32,473 nt of DNA from assembly GCA_026224975.1 (NCBI GenBank), contig JAMFRW010000138.1:1-32473 (forward strand). Reading direction: 5' to 3'. Every line of letters begins with the position of its first letter. Positions within the stretch are counted from its first letter, which is position 1. Below the pieces are notes generated by a model. It was not told the DNA's origin and searched no databases. It saw nothing but the letters and a program-made list of their open reading frames with translations. The translations under genes were made by a program, and so were the position numbers. Positions 1 through 8,245 of the stretch are shown here, piece after piece. Source of the DNA: Rhodoferax sp. GTDB taxonomy: Bacteria > Pseudomonadota > Gammaproteobacteria > Burkholderiales > Burkholderiaceae_C.

Positions 1-523
1 TGTTGTCGTCGAAGGGCAGGTGCTTGCCGTTGGCCAGCAGCAGCCGGTCGCCGTGGGTGCGGCGCGGCCACACCGAGGTGCGGTTGCCGCAATCGATGCC
101 GACGCTGTCGAAGCCGTCGTCGCGCAGCAAGTCGACATCCACGCCGGTTCCGCAGCCGACGGAGAGCAGGCGCGGCTCACGGGTCTTGTCCTGCTGCCAG
201 AGGCGGCGGAACAGCGGCTGCCAGTAGTGGCGCGTGAGGTCTTCGTTGGAGCGCTCTTCGTAGCTCAGCAGGGTTTCGTCGCTGGCATCGTCGAAGCGCT
301 CGCCAATGATCAGGTCGGGGTAGCCGCCGACCATGGGGAAGCGGCTGGTGCAGCCGAAGCAGTCGTAGCCGGTCGAGGCGCCGAGCAGGTTCGGTTGGCG
401 GCAACCGGGGCACACGAGCCCGAGCTTGTCGCGGCGGCGGTCGAGTTCGGCGGCCAGTTCCGCGGGCAAGTCCTTGCCAAGAGAGGACGAGGCGGCCATC
501 GCTGGGTTGAGAGACATGTCCAT
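1..523 (-). CDS. Class I SAM-dependent methyltransferase with Trm112-like zinc ribbon, partial
   Basis: The 3' part of this gene lies beyond the left edge; about 174 residues are visible. The N-terminus carries a zinc-ribbon-like module with two cysteine pairs (CPGC at about residues 38-41 and CFGC about 15 residues later) followed by a Pxx-GGYPDLI stretch, the pattern of Trm112/UbiE-type methyltransferases. SAM-binding motif I follows as LLSVGCGTGVDVDLL, then an acidic VGIDCG at the end of the next strand. The start is chosen at 523 because GGAG sits 6 bases upstream; an in-frame ATG at 526 overlaps the stop of the upstream glycosyltransferase (ATGA) and one at 517 is also possible. It is the last visible gene of the coupled polysaccharide block, so methylation of a glycan or lipid-linked intermediate is a reasonable inference. 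The acceptor cannot be read from the sequence. Confidence 0.8.
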   Translation of the reverse strand, partial: MDMSLNPAMAASSSLGKDLPAELAAELDRRRDKLGLVCPGCRQPNLLGASTGYDCFGCTSRFPMVGGYPDLIIGERFDDASDETLLSYEERSNEDLTRHYWQPLFRRLWQQDKTREPRLLSVGCGTGVDVDLLRDDGFDSVGIDCGNRTSVWPRRTHGDRLLLANGKHLPFDDN

Positions 524-525
524 CA

Positions 526-1431
526 TCAGCTCCGGGGCGCGGTGAACCAGTTGGCAGCGAGCAGCAGGCTGGCGCGCGTGCTCAGCGCCGCGCCCACCAG
601 CCAGCTCAGCGGGTTGAAGCGCGAGAGACCGTAGTGCTCGCGAAAGCAGCGGAAGGCGCCGCGGTGGAAGTCGCGGATGTGCCAGCGCAGGACCGGGTAG
701 GTGCGCTTGCCGCTGCCCTTGCCTTCGTAGTGCACGATCTGCGACTGCGGATCGAGCACCACCTTGCGGCCGGCATCGCGCATTCGGTCGCAGTAGACGG
801 CCTCGTGCCAGTAGTAGTAGTCCTCTGCGAACCCGCCGATCGCCCAGTGGTCCTTGGCGCTCACCATCATGGCCGCGGCCGAGACCCAATCGGCCTCGAA
901 GGGAACACCGGCCGCCACCTCGTTCTTGCAGAGATAGTCAGCCACCGGCGCGGCCTGCGGCATGAAGCGCGTGAGCCAGGAGCGCCGGCCGAGGAAGGCG
1001 CTCCACAGGGTGGGGAAGCGGCGGCCCGACCATTGATCGGTGCGGTCGAGGTTGAGCAGGCGGCTGCCGACCACGCCCCCATCGGGCTGGGCCTTCAGCG
1101 TGCGCAGCGCACGCGCGATGGCGTCGTCGAGCACGATGGTGTCGTCGTTCAGGAAGAAGAAGTAATCGCCCTTGGCGATGCGCGCGCCCTGGTTGGCGGC
1201 AGGGCAATAACCGCGGTTGTCGGGGTTGGCGATGAGCGGCACGTGCGGGTACAGCTCGCGCACGCGCGCCACCGAATCGTCACGCGAGCCGTTGTCGACG
1301 TAGATCACTTCGTAGGTGCAGTCAGGCCATTGCGCCGCCTGCACCGAGGCAATGCACTCGACGATGAAATGGCAGGCATTGAGCCCGACGAGCACGATCG
1401 ACACATCGACGCGGTCCGGAGCAGTGTTCAT
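526..1431 (-). CDS. Family 2 glycosyltransferase (rhamnosyltransferase-like)
   Basis: This 301-residue protein is a GT-A fold inverting glycosyltransferase that would transfer an activated sugar in the cytoplasm during repeat-unit assembly. It begins with VDVSIVLVGLNACHFIVECI, the first Rossmann strand and helix of GT2 enzymes, followed by VIYVDNGSRDDS and the metal/nucleotide-binding FFLNDDTIVL. A later WHEAVYCDRMRDAG region with HYEGKGSGKR matches the C-terminal part of WbbL/rhamnosyltransferase-type enzymes. The reading frame stays open 39 codons further upstream, but that part lies inside the preceding wzy-like gene. The ATG at 1431 overlaps the wzy stop (ATGA), which supports this start and translational coupling. 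Donor and acceptor sugars are unknown. Confidence 0.88.
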   Translation of the reverse strand: MNTAPDRVDVSIVLVGLNACHFIVECIASVQAAQWPDCTYEVIYVDNGSRDDSVARVRELYPHVPLIANPDNRGYCPAANQGARIAKGDYFFFLNDDTIVLDDAIARALRTLKAQPDGGVVGSRLLNLDRTDQWSGRRFPTLWSAFLGRRSWLTRFMPQAAPVADYLCKNEVAAGVPFEADWVSAAAMMVSAKDHWAIGGFAEDYYYWHEAVYCDRMRDAGRKVVLDPQSQIVHYEGKGSGKRTYPVLRWHIRDFHRGAFRCFREHYGLSRFNPLSWLVGAALSTRASLLLAANWFTAPRS

Positions 1432-2981
1432 CGTGGCAGCACTTTCAGGCGCGAGGTGGTGGGTTGGAGGGTCGGCGCGTCGATAACCAATGCGTCGGTT
1501 TCGACCATCATTCGGTACAGCGCCCAGGAGAGGCCGGCCAGCAGCCACCAGCCCTTGAGCGGAAAGCTGAACACATCGACCTGCGTGCCGAAGATCAGCG
1601 TCGCCAGCATCGAGATCTGGATGGCGACGAAGAAATCGCTGTGCAGCAACCCGGGTGGCAAGCGCTGCGGGGCGAGGCGCTGCGCGCGCACGGCGCCCAG
1701 GTACATCAGCCCCACGAAGCCGAAGAACACGAACCAGCCGAAGACGCCGACCTCCATCGCGGTCTGGATGTAGTCGTTGTGCACCGTGGTTTCTTCCGGC
1801 CCGTCACCTTTCAGGTAGAGCGGGATCACCTGCTGGTTGCCCACGCCGATGCCCATCAGCCAGTGGTCCTTGATGACCTCGATGCCCGCGGCCCAGTATT
1901 CGAAGCGGATGCGCAGCGTCGCCGATTTTTCGGTGCCGTAGTTCGACACGTTGAGCACGCGCTCCCAGATGGCCTCGGGCGCGAGCGGCAGCATCATGGC
2001 GCCGATCACCATCGCCGCCACCAGCCCGCTGGCCGTCACGCGGTAGAGGCCGCGCAGCCCGCAGAGCGCAATCACCACGGCCGCGAGCAGCATCGCCGCC
2101 CGCGTGTTGGTGAGCAACACGTTGTAGAGCGTGATCAGGATGCCGGCGCCGACCAGCAGCTTGAGCGGCACGCCGCGCACATGCTTGAGGAAGTAGAAGA
2201 AGAGCGGCAGCGTGAGGATGAGGTTGATCGCATACACCGCCGAGTGCGAGGTGGGCCCGGTGGCGCGGGCCACCACGTCGAGCGCCTCGATCTCTGAATC
2301 GTCGGTCAGCACGGTGGAGAAGCGGCTGCTGGTTTCGGTCAGGTCGGTGGCCGAGGAACCCTGCCCGAAGTGCCAGGTGATGATGGTGAAGATGCCCATG
2401 ATCACCGTCGACGCGAGCCAGGTGATGACCGCGTTGCGGGCCAGCTTGGGCGAGCGGCCGGCGTTGATCACCAGCCAGAAGAAGACGAGGTTGCCGAGGA
2501 TGGCGCCGCAGGCGCGCACGGTGCCCAGCATGTGCGAGCTGTGGAAGACGCCGAGCATCGCGAAGCCGAAGTACAGCAGGTAGACCCAGAAGGCCGAGCC
2601 GAAGGCCAGCCGCTGGCGGCGGATCAGCGCATGCAGCAGAAAGCTGGCAAGCGCGACGGTGCCGACGATGCGCATCAGCGAGATGGTGTACATCGCGTTG
2701 TCGTCGGTCAGCCGCCCGAGCCGTTCGATCGGGATGATGAACGCCGTGGCCAGGAAGGCGACCGGCGGCGCGAGCATCAGCGCTGTGGCGACTGCCAGCA
2801 GCACCGGCACGGCGAGCAGCATCAGCGGCGAACCACCACCGATCACGCCCGCACCGGCTGTGAGCGTGGCGCCGCTGAACAGGCTGCCCAGCAGGCCGTA
2901 GAAGGCGGTGCGCAAGCCCTTGCGCGGTACAGGTTGCGCCGCTTCGCTCAGGCTCTCGGCGGGGCCGAACACAGCGCTCAT
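1428..2981 (-). CDS. O-antigen ligase/polymerase family membrane protein (Wzy-like)
   Basis: This 517-residue integral membrane protein has about a dozen hydrophobic segments spread over its length, for example VIGGGSPLMLLAVPVLLAVA near the N-terminus and LPLFFYFLKHV in the middle. A large extracytoplasmic loop follows in the last third, with the GIGVGNQQVIPLY...VHNDYIQTAMEVGVFGW pattern of the Wzy_C/O-antigen ligase superfamily (conserved His-Asn just before a membrane helix). It probably polymerises undecaprenyl-linked repeat units on the periplasmic side, or ligates glycan to an acceptor; sequence alone does not separate these. ATG at 2981 overlaps the stop of the Asp-box gene (ATGA), and its own stop overlaps the GT2 start in the same way, so it sits inside a tightly coupled operon. 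Confidence 0.88.
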   Translation of the reverse strand: MSAVFGPAESLSEAAQPVPRKGLRTAFYGLLGSLFSGATLTAGAGVIGGGSPLMLLAVPVLLAVATALMLAPPVAFLATAFIIPIERLGRLTDDNAMYTISLMRIVGTVALASFLLHALIRRQRLAFGSAFWVYLLYFGFAMLGVFHSSHMLGTVRACGAILGNLVFFWLVINAGRSPKLARNAVITWLASTVIMGIFTIITWHFGQGSSATDLTETSSRFSTVLTDDSEIEALDVVARATGPTSHSAVYAINLILTLPLFFYFLKHVRGVPLKLLVGAGILITLYNVLLTNTRAAMLLAAVVIALCGLRGLYRVTASGLVAAMVIGAMMLPLAPEAIWERVLNVSNYGTEKSATLRIRFEYWAAGIEVIKDHWLMGIGVGNQQVIPLYLKGDGPEETTVHNDYIQTAMEVGVFGWFVFFGFVGLMYLGAVRAQRLAPQRLPPGLLHSDFFVAIQISMLATLIFGTQVDVFSFPLKGWWLLAGLSWALYRMMVETDALVIDAPTLQPTTSRLKVLPR

Positions 2982-5900
2982 GGCTTGGTATCCCGATAGA
3001 AGATGCCGCCGCCTTCGATGCCGACATAGAGGATGTCCGCCGCCTGGGTGTCGAAGGTCAGCGAGGTCACGTTGCGGTTGATCAGGCCCTGGTTGATCTC
3101 GGTCCAGGTGGCACCGGCATCACGCGTGACGAACACGCCCGCGTGAGTGCCGGCATACAACTCGCGCGAGCGCGTCGGGTGGGCCACGAGGCACAGCAGG
3201 CTGAGGTTGCTCAAGCCGTTGTTCACGACGCTCCAGTGGCCGCCGCCATCGCGGCTGGTGAGCACGCCCTGGCCGCCCGTCGCGAGGTAGATCGCGCTGC
3301 CGTCGGCCGCGTCCACCGCCATATCGGTCACCACCTGCGGTATCGCTTCCGGCAATTGCACGCCGCCGAACTGCGTGCCGCCGTTGTTGCTCCAGGCGAT
3401 ACCGGTGCCCACGGTGGCGGCGTAGATGCGCTGCACGTCACCGGCGATGGCCACGACGTCGGCGCTCTTCGCATCGGCGGCGGCGGGCTTCCACGTGGCG
3501 CCCGAATCGATGCTGAGGTACAGCCCCTTGCCGGCCACCGCGGCCATCAGAACGGCGCTGCGTTTGGGGTCGGCCCAGAGCGCGGTCAGCGTGCCGCTCG
3601 GCAAGCCGCTGCTGCGCGCGGCCCATGCGGTGCTGCCGGTGGCCAGGCGATAGACACCCTGCGCGGTGCCGGCGTACATGGCGCCATCGATCGCCGCCAC
3701 CAGGTGGCTCACACCGCCGAGTGTGGGCAGGCCGGTGCCGGCGCTGGCCCACTTCAAGCCGGCGTTGTCGGAGCGGTAGACCGCGCCATCCTGCAAGGCC
3801 GTCCACACCTGCCACGCCACCGTCGGGCTCGCGACCACGGCGCTGGCGATGGTGCCGGGCAAACCGGTGTTGATCGCGGTCCAGCCGGCGCCGCCGTTCA
3901 TGCTCATGAAGACGCCCTGCCCGTTGCTGCCGGCGTAGAGAAAGCCGGAGCGCGGATCACACGAGAGGCTCACCACCCGCGCCGCACCGAGGCCCGCGCT
4001 GCCGGCGTTCTGCCAAGGCGCCAGTGTGGCCATCGCCGTCTTCCAGACGCCCGTCTGTTCGAGCGCGGTGTAGAGCGTGCCGTCGCCGCACAAGGCCATG
4101 GCCTGCGTGTCGGCCGCGGGCAGGCCGGTGCCGACGTTGCGCCAGCGTGTGCCGGTGACATCGGTCGTCCACATCTCGCCGCCCACGCCACCCGCGACGA
4201 CGCGCCGGCTGTCGACCGGGTCGGTCACGAGCGCATAGACGTAAGACGCGTATTGCCCAAGCTGCGCCCAGCTCGTGCCGCTGTCGTCGCTGGCGGCGAT
4301 GCCATTGGCCGTGCCCACCAGCACCTGGTTGGCCAGCGGGCTGCGCACGCGGAAGACGTTGCCGGCCGCCAGCCCGATGCTGGTCCAGTTGGTGGCACTG
4401 TCGGTGCTGCGGAAGACGCCGCCGCCCAGCGTGCCGGCGTAGAGCGTGCTCGCCGAACCGGGATCGGAAGTGATGGAGCGCACAAAGAGGCTCATGCCGT
4501 TGTTGGCCATTTGCCAGGTGGTGCCGCCATCGGCCGAGGCCTGCACACCACGGTTGGGTGTGCCCAGCACGACGCGCCCTGCGGTACTCGGATCGAAGCG
4601 CAACGAGAGCGCGCCCAGCGTGGGGTCGGCCGCCGAGCGCAGCGCCCAGGTGGCGCCGGCATCACGCGATTCGTAGAGCCCCGCGCCATAGACGATGGCC
4701 AGCAGATGCGCGGCATCGGCCGGGTCGCCGGCGATCTGCGTCACCAGCCCCGAAGCCGGCAGGCCTTGTGTCACGCCGACCCAGGTGGCGCCGGCATCGG
4801 CGCTGCGGTAGATGCGGCCCACGCTGCCGGCAAACACCTGCTGCACGTTGACCGGGTTGATCCACAGCGACGACACATACGGGTTGCTCACGCCGACGTT
4901 GATGGCGCTCCATTGCAGGCCGCCCGACACGCTCTTGCAGATACCGCCACCGGCCGTGGCCAGGTAGACCATCCAGCTTCGCAGCGGCTCCACGGCCACC
5001 GCCTGCACAGAGCCGGGGCAGCCGGTCTGCGCCGGATACCAGCTGAAGCCGTTGTCGGTGGTGGAGTAGAGCTTGCCGGTGCCGGTGATGGCGTAGACGC
5101 CGGTCCATGGCGCGTGCACGAGCTGCACGATGTCTTCGTCGGGCAAGCCTCCGCCGGCGAAGGCGAAGTTCTGCCCGCCATCGAGGCTGCGGTAAACGCG
5201 GCCACCGCCGCTGCCTAGAAAGACGATGGGCGGGCGCACCGGGTCGGCGGCGATGGTGTGCACGAAGGAGACTTCGGGCAGCTTGATCGCCGTCCAGTTC
5301 AGGCCGCCGTTGCTGCTGCGGTAGGCTCCCGAACTTGTCGCGGCCAGCAACTGCGGCGTGGTCTCCTTCGTGAACGACAAGCCGGAGACGCGCGTCGGCA
5401 CGATGCCGTTGGCCGATGCTGCCCAGCTCGTGCCGCCATCGGTGCTCTTCCAGACGCCGCTGGTCTCCATGCCGGCGTAGACCGCGTTGCCACGCGCGTG
5501 TATCTCGAACACGCCTTCGCGCAACGGCAGGTTGTTCTTCCAGGCCGCGCCCGCATCGAGCGCCATCACGCCGAGGTCGGTGCCAGCCAGCAAGCGGCGC
5601 CCGCTGCCACCTGCCGTCGAGGCCATGCCACCGACGAAGGCCGCCTGAATGCCGTAGTCGCCACGGGTCCAGGTGTTGCCGAAGTCGTTGCTGACGCGCG
5701 TGGTGCCGATCTCGCCGGCCACATGGAACAGGAAGCCCTGGCTGTCGGTGATCGCGAAGCGCGCGCCGTCACGCGTCCACTGGAACCAGGTGGGCGTGGT
5801 CTTCCAGCTCGAGATGGCGTAGACGCCGGAACCGGTCGCGGCAAAGAGCAGGTTGGGCACAGTCGGGTGCACGAAGATGTCGGCGACTGGCGTTCGCGGC

Positions 5901-6667
5901 AGGTTGAAGCTCAGGTCGGTCCAGGTGCTGGCGCCGGCCTCGAGTTCGAGCACGCCGGTGTCTGTCGCGGCAAAGAGGTTGCCACTGCGATCGAATGCAA
6001 GTGCGGTCACCACAGCGGGCACGCTGGCCGGGTTGAGCGCAGCCCAGCTCACGCCTCCATCGGTCGAGCGGTACATGCCGCTGCCGACGGTGCCCAGCAC
6101 CACGGTGCCGGCATGCAGCGGATCGAACGCGATCGAGCGCGCCGAGCGACCGGCGAGCGCCGCGACAGGCGCCCAGGTGGTGGCACCATCGTTGCTGATG
6201 AAGAGGCCCGAGGCCGTCGCCGCCATCACACGGGAAGACACCAGCGGATCGGCCCGCACGCTTTGCACGACCAGATCGGTGAGCCCGATGGAGGCGCTTT
6301 GCCAGGTCAAGCCGGCATCGAGGCTGAGCCACACGCCGCCGTTGAAGACGCCAGCGTAGACGCGGCTGGTGGAACGCGCATCGAAGCCGAGCGAGAACAC
6401 CGAGCTGGCCGCGAACGGCACATCGACGGCCTTCCAGGTGTAGCCCCAGTTGGTGCTGCGGTAGAGGCCACCGAAGTAGGTGCCGGCGAGTGCGACAGTG
6501 TCGTTGCCGGGCTGATGGGCGAGCGCCAACACCGTGCCGTAGTCGGGCCCGATCGGCTGCCAGGTCTGCGCGCGCGAGACGGCCGGCAGCAAGCCGGCAG
6601 TCATCGCGGCAAGCGCGAACACCCACTTCACAGCGAGCCTCGCAACGCAACGCAAGATGAGCTTCAT
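2978..6667 (-). CDS. Large secreted Asp-box (BNR/YCF48-like) beta-propeller protein
   Basis: A 1229-residue exported protein. A Sec signal peptide is visible: basic MKLILRCVARLAVK, a hydrophobic core and a likely cleavage at SRA before QTWQP. The rest is a chain of about 22 Asp-box motifs of the form S-x-D-x-G-x-T-W, such as RSTDGGVSWAAL, KSTDGGTSWAAS, ESRDAGATWALR and VTRDAGATWTEI, spaced about 50-60 residues apart. Most are followed by LFAATxxGVY/VLAGTxxGV strands. This is the signature of sialidase/YCF48/VPS10-type beta-propellers, and the number of repeats fits roughly three stacked propellers. No sialidase catalytic residues, membrane anchor or PEP-CTERM tail could be recognised. It overlaps wzz upstream and wzy downstream by ATGA. 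That suggests a periplasmic or extracellular role in glycan assembly, binding or export, but the function is unassigned. Confidence 0.85.
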   Translation of the reverse strand: MKLILRCVARLAVKWVFALAAMTAGLLPAVSRAQTWQPIGPDYGTVLALAHQPGNDTVALAGTYFGGLYRSTNWGYTWKAVDVPFAASSVFSLGFDARSTSRVYAGVFNGGVWLSLDAGLTWQSASIGLTDLVVQSVRADPLVSSRVMAATASGLFISNDGATTWAPVAALAGRSARSIAFDPLHAGTVVLGTVGSGMYRSTDGGVSWAALNPASVPAVVTALAFDRSGNLFAATDTGVLELEAGASTWTDLSFNLPRTPVADIFVHPTVPNLLFAATGSGVYAISSWKTTPTWFQWTRDGARFAITDSQGFLFHVAGEIGTTRVSNDFGNTWTRGDYGIQAAFVGGMASTAGGSGRRLLAGTDLGVMALDAGAAWKNNLPLREGVFEIHARGNAVYAGMETSGVWKSTDGGTSWAASANGIVPTRVSGLSFTKETTPQLLAATSSGAYRSSNGGLNWTAIKLPEVSFVHTIAADPVRPPIVFLGSGGGRVYRSLDGGQNFAFAGGGLPDEDIVQLVHAPWTGVYAITGTGKLYSTTDNGFSWYPAQTGCPGSVQAVAVEPLRSWMVYLATAGGGICKSVSGGLQWSAINVGVSNPYVSSLWINPVNVQQVFAGSVGRIYRSADAGATWVGVTQGLPASGLVTQIAGDPADAAHLLAIVYGAGLYESRDAGATWALRSAADPTLGALSLRFDPSTAGRVVLGTPNRGVQASADGGTTWQMANNGMSLFVRSITSDPGSASTLYAGTLGGGVFRSTDSATNWTSIGLAAGNVFRVRSPLANQVLVGTANGIAASDDSGTSWAQLGQYASYVYALVTDPVDSRRVVAGGVGGEMWTTDVTGTRWRNVGTGLPAADTQAMALCGDGTLYTALEQTGVWKTAMATLAPWQNAGSAGLGAARVVSLSCDPRSGFLYAGSNGQGVFMSMNGGAGWTAINTGLPGTIASAVVASPTVAWQVWTALQDGAVYRSDNAGLKWASAGTGLPTLGGVSHLVAAIDGAMYAGTAQGVYRLATGSTAWAARSSGLPSGTLTALWADPKRSAVLMAAVAGKGLYLSIDSGATWKPAAADAKSADVVAIAGDVQRIYAATVGTGIAWSNNGGTQFGGVQLPEAIPQVVTDMAVDAADGSAIYLATGGQGVLTSRDGGGHWSVVNNGLSNLSLLCLVAHPTRSRELYAGTHAGVFVTRDAGATWTEINQGLINRNVTSLTFDTQAADILYVGIEGGGIFYRDTKP

Positions 6668-8196
6668 TTGCGCCCTCCGTCGGTTCGCAGCAGACCCATG
6701 AACAGCGCGCGGTCGGCGCCACTCAGATCGCGCTCGTCGCGAAAGGTCTGGTTCATGTATTCGAGGAACAGCGCGAGCGCCAGGCCGGCCAGCAGCCCGA
6801 AAGGCAGCGCCAGGCCGAGGATCAGCATCTTGCGCGGATAGACCGGTTCGATCGGCTGATCGGCCGGGTTCAGCACGGCGATGTTCGAGACGCGGCGCAG
6901 GTCCAGCGCTTCCGACACGCGGGCTTCCTCGCGCCGCTTGGCATACGACTGGTAGTTCTGGTTGACCAGCACGCGGTCACGCTCCAGCACTTCGAGCTCC
7001 ATCTCGCCGTTGTTGAGCGAGGCCAGCCGCTGCTCGATGCTCGTGGCCACCGCGCGGCGCTCGGCGAGCTGCGATTGCATGGCTTGCCGCAAGGTGGTTT
7101 CGATCTGCACGATCTCGCGGTCGATGCGCACCACGGTCTCGGAATCGGCGGTGAACTTCTGCAGCGCGTCGGTCTGGCGCAAGCGCAGTTCGGTGACCTT
7201 GCTGCGAAGCTGCTCGAAGTTGGGGTAGGAACTCAACGGGGCACTTGTGGAAAGCGCGGGTGCCGAAGCGCCCGGCATCGCAGGCATCGCCGGCATATTG
7301 CCCACCGGCACGAAGCTCGTGGCCCGCGCACCCGTCGCACGGGGCCGGTTCGGGCTGAGCAGGCTCAGCTCGCGCTCGTCGACCGCGATCTCACCGTAGA
7401 GCGATTGCAGGCGCGCCAGCAGCAGGTTGCGCTCTTCGCTGACGCCGCTGATGCGCCGATCACTGCGCAACTGCTGCTTGCCAGCATCGAGCGCGGTGAG
7501 CTTGCTGCGCAATGCGTCGAGTTGCTCGTCGAAGAAGGCACTCATGCCGCGGTCGCGGCGCACGTCCACGCGCCGGTCGAGGTAGAGCTTGACCAGCGTG
7601 TCGACGACCTTTTCGGCCAAGGGTCCAGAGGGCAAACGCGCCGCGATCGAGATCACGTCGGAGTCTTTTTCGCGCTCGACGGTCACTGTGTTGAGCACCA
7701 GCAGCACGGCTTCTTCACGGTCGCTCAGCCTTGGCTTCAGGTTCAGCAGGATCATCGCTTCCTTGACCTGCGCGCGCACCGCCTTGACGACCTCGCGCAA
7801 CTGGCGCTTGGCCCGCTGGAACCATGTCACCGGCGGAGGCGGTTCGAGCTTGAACGCATCCAGGCCCATGGTGTCGACCACCGCCTCGATCAACTGGCGT
7901 GAGGTGATGAGCTGGATTTCGGAGTTGATTTCTTCCCGGCGCACGCCGGTCGACATCAGCCCGCCCTTCTCGACCGTCACTGGCAGCTCGACGTTCTCGC
8001 GCCCGAGCTTGACCAGCAGGTGCGCCGTGGAAATGTATTGCTCGCTCACGAACTGCAGCCCGGCGTAGGTCGCAACCACGGAGCCGAGCGCCACCAGCAC
8101 GATCAGCCAGCGGTGGTAGCCGAGTGCGCGCCCTATTTCGCTCATGAAAGGCGACTGCGACGAGGAGAGTGGTGAGGAGAGCGAAGCTGGAGTCAT
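6664..8196 (-). CDS. Polysaccharide co-polymerase / chain-length regulator (Wzz/GumC family)
   Basis: A 510-residue inner-membrane protein of the polysaccharide co-polymerase class that controls polymer length together with Wzy. It has an N-terminal transmembrane segment (WLIVLVALGSVVATYAGL, about residues 30-47) and a periplasmic region with long coiled coils (about 200-430). It ends with a proline-rich stretch (NPADQPIEPVYPRK) leading into a second membrane helix (LILGLALPFGLLAGLALALF). It stops soon after this helix, so no fused tyrosine-kinase domain is present; the cognate cytoplasmic P-loop partner may be the separate gene at 13682-14503. An Ala/Pro/Met-rich insertion (GNMPAMPAMPGASAPA) interrupts the coiled coil. 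The ATG at 8196 lacks a clear ribosome site; an internal ATG at 8145 is an alternative. The stop overlaps the next start (ATGA). Confidence 0.9.
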   Translation of the reverse strand: MTPASLSSPLSSSQSPFMSEIGRALGYHRWLIVLVALGSVVATYAGLQFVSEQYISTAHLLVKLGRENVELPVTVEKGGLMSTGVRREEINSEIQLITSRQLIEAVVDTMGLDAFKLEPPPPVTWFQRAKRQLREVVKAVRAQVKEAMILLNLKPRLSDREEAVLLVLNTVTVEREKDSDVISIAARLPSGPLAEKVVDTLVKLYLDRRVDVRRDRGMSAFFDEQLDALRSKLTALDAGKQQLRSDRRISGVSEERNLLLARLQSLYGEIAVDERELSLLSPNRPRATGARATSFVPVGNMPAMPAMPGASAPALSTSAPLSSYPNFEQLRSKVTELRLRQTDALQKFTADSETVVRIDREIVQIETTLRQAMQSQLAERRAVATSIEQRLASLNNGEMELEVLERDRVLVNQNYQSYAKRREEARVSEALDLRRVSNIAVLNPADQPIEPVYPRKMLILGLALPFGLLAGLALALFLEYMNQTFRDERDLSGADRALFMGLLRTDGGRK

Positions 8197-8245
8197 CGGC
8201 GGAGGCTGATCGGTACGGGGTGGAAAGCGCGCATGCAGCGTCGGG

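Noticed and set aside
3143-6841. Two long plus-strand open frames (691 and 527 codons) opposite the Asp-box gene
   Set aside because: They are rich in Arg, Ala, His and Gly with no domain or signal, the usual antisense shadow of a GC-rich gene; the minus strand has clear motifs and a signal peptide.
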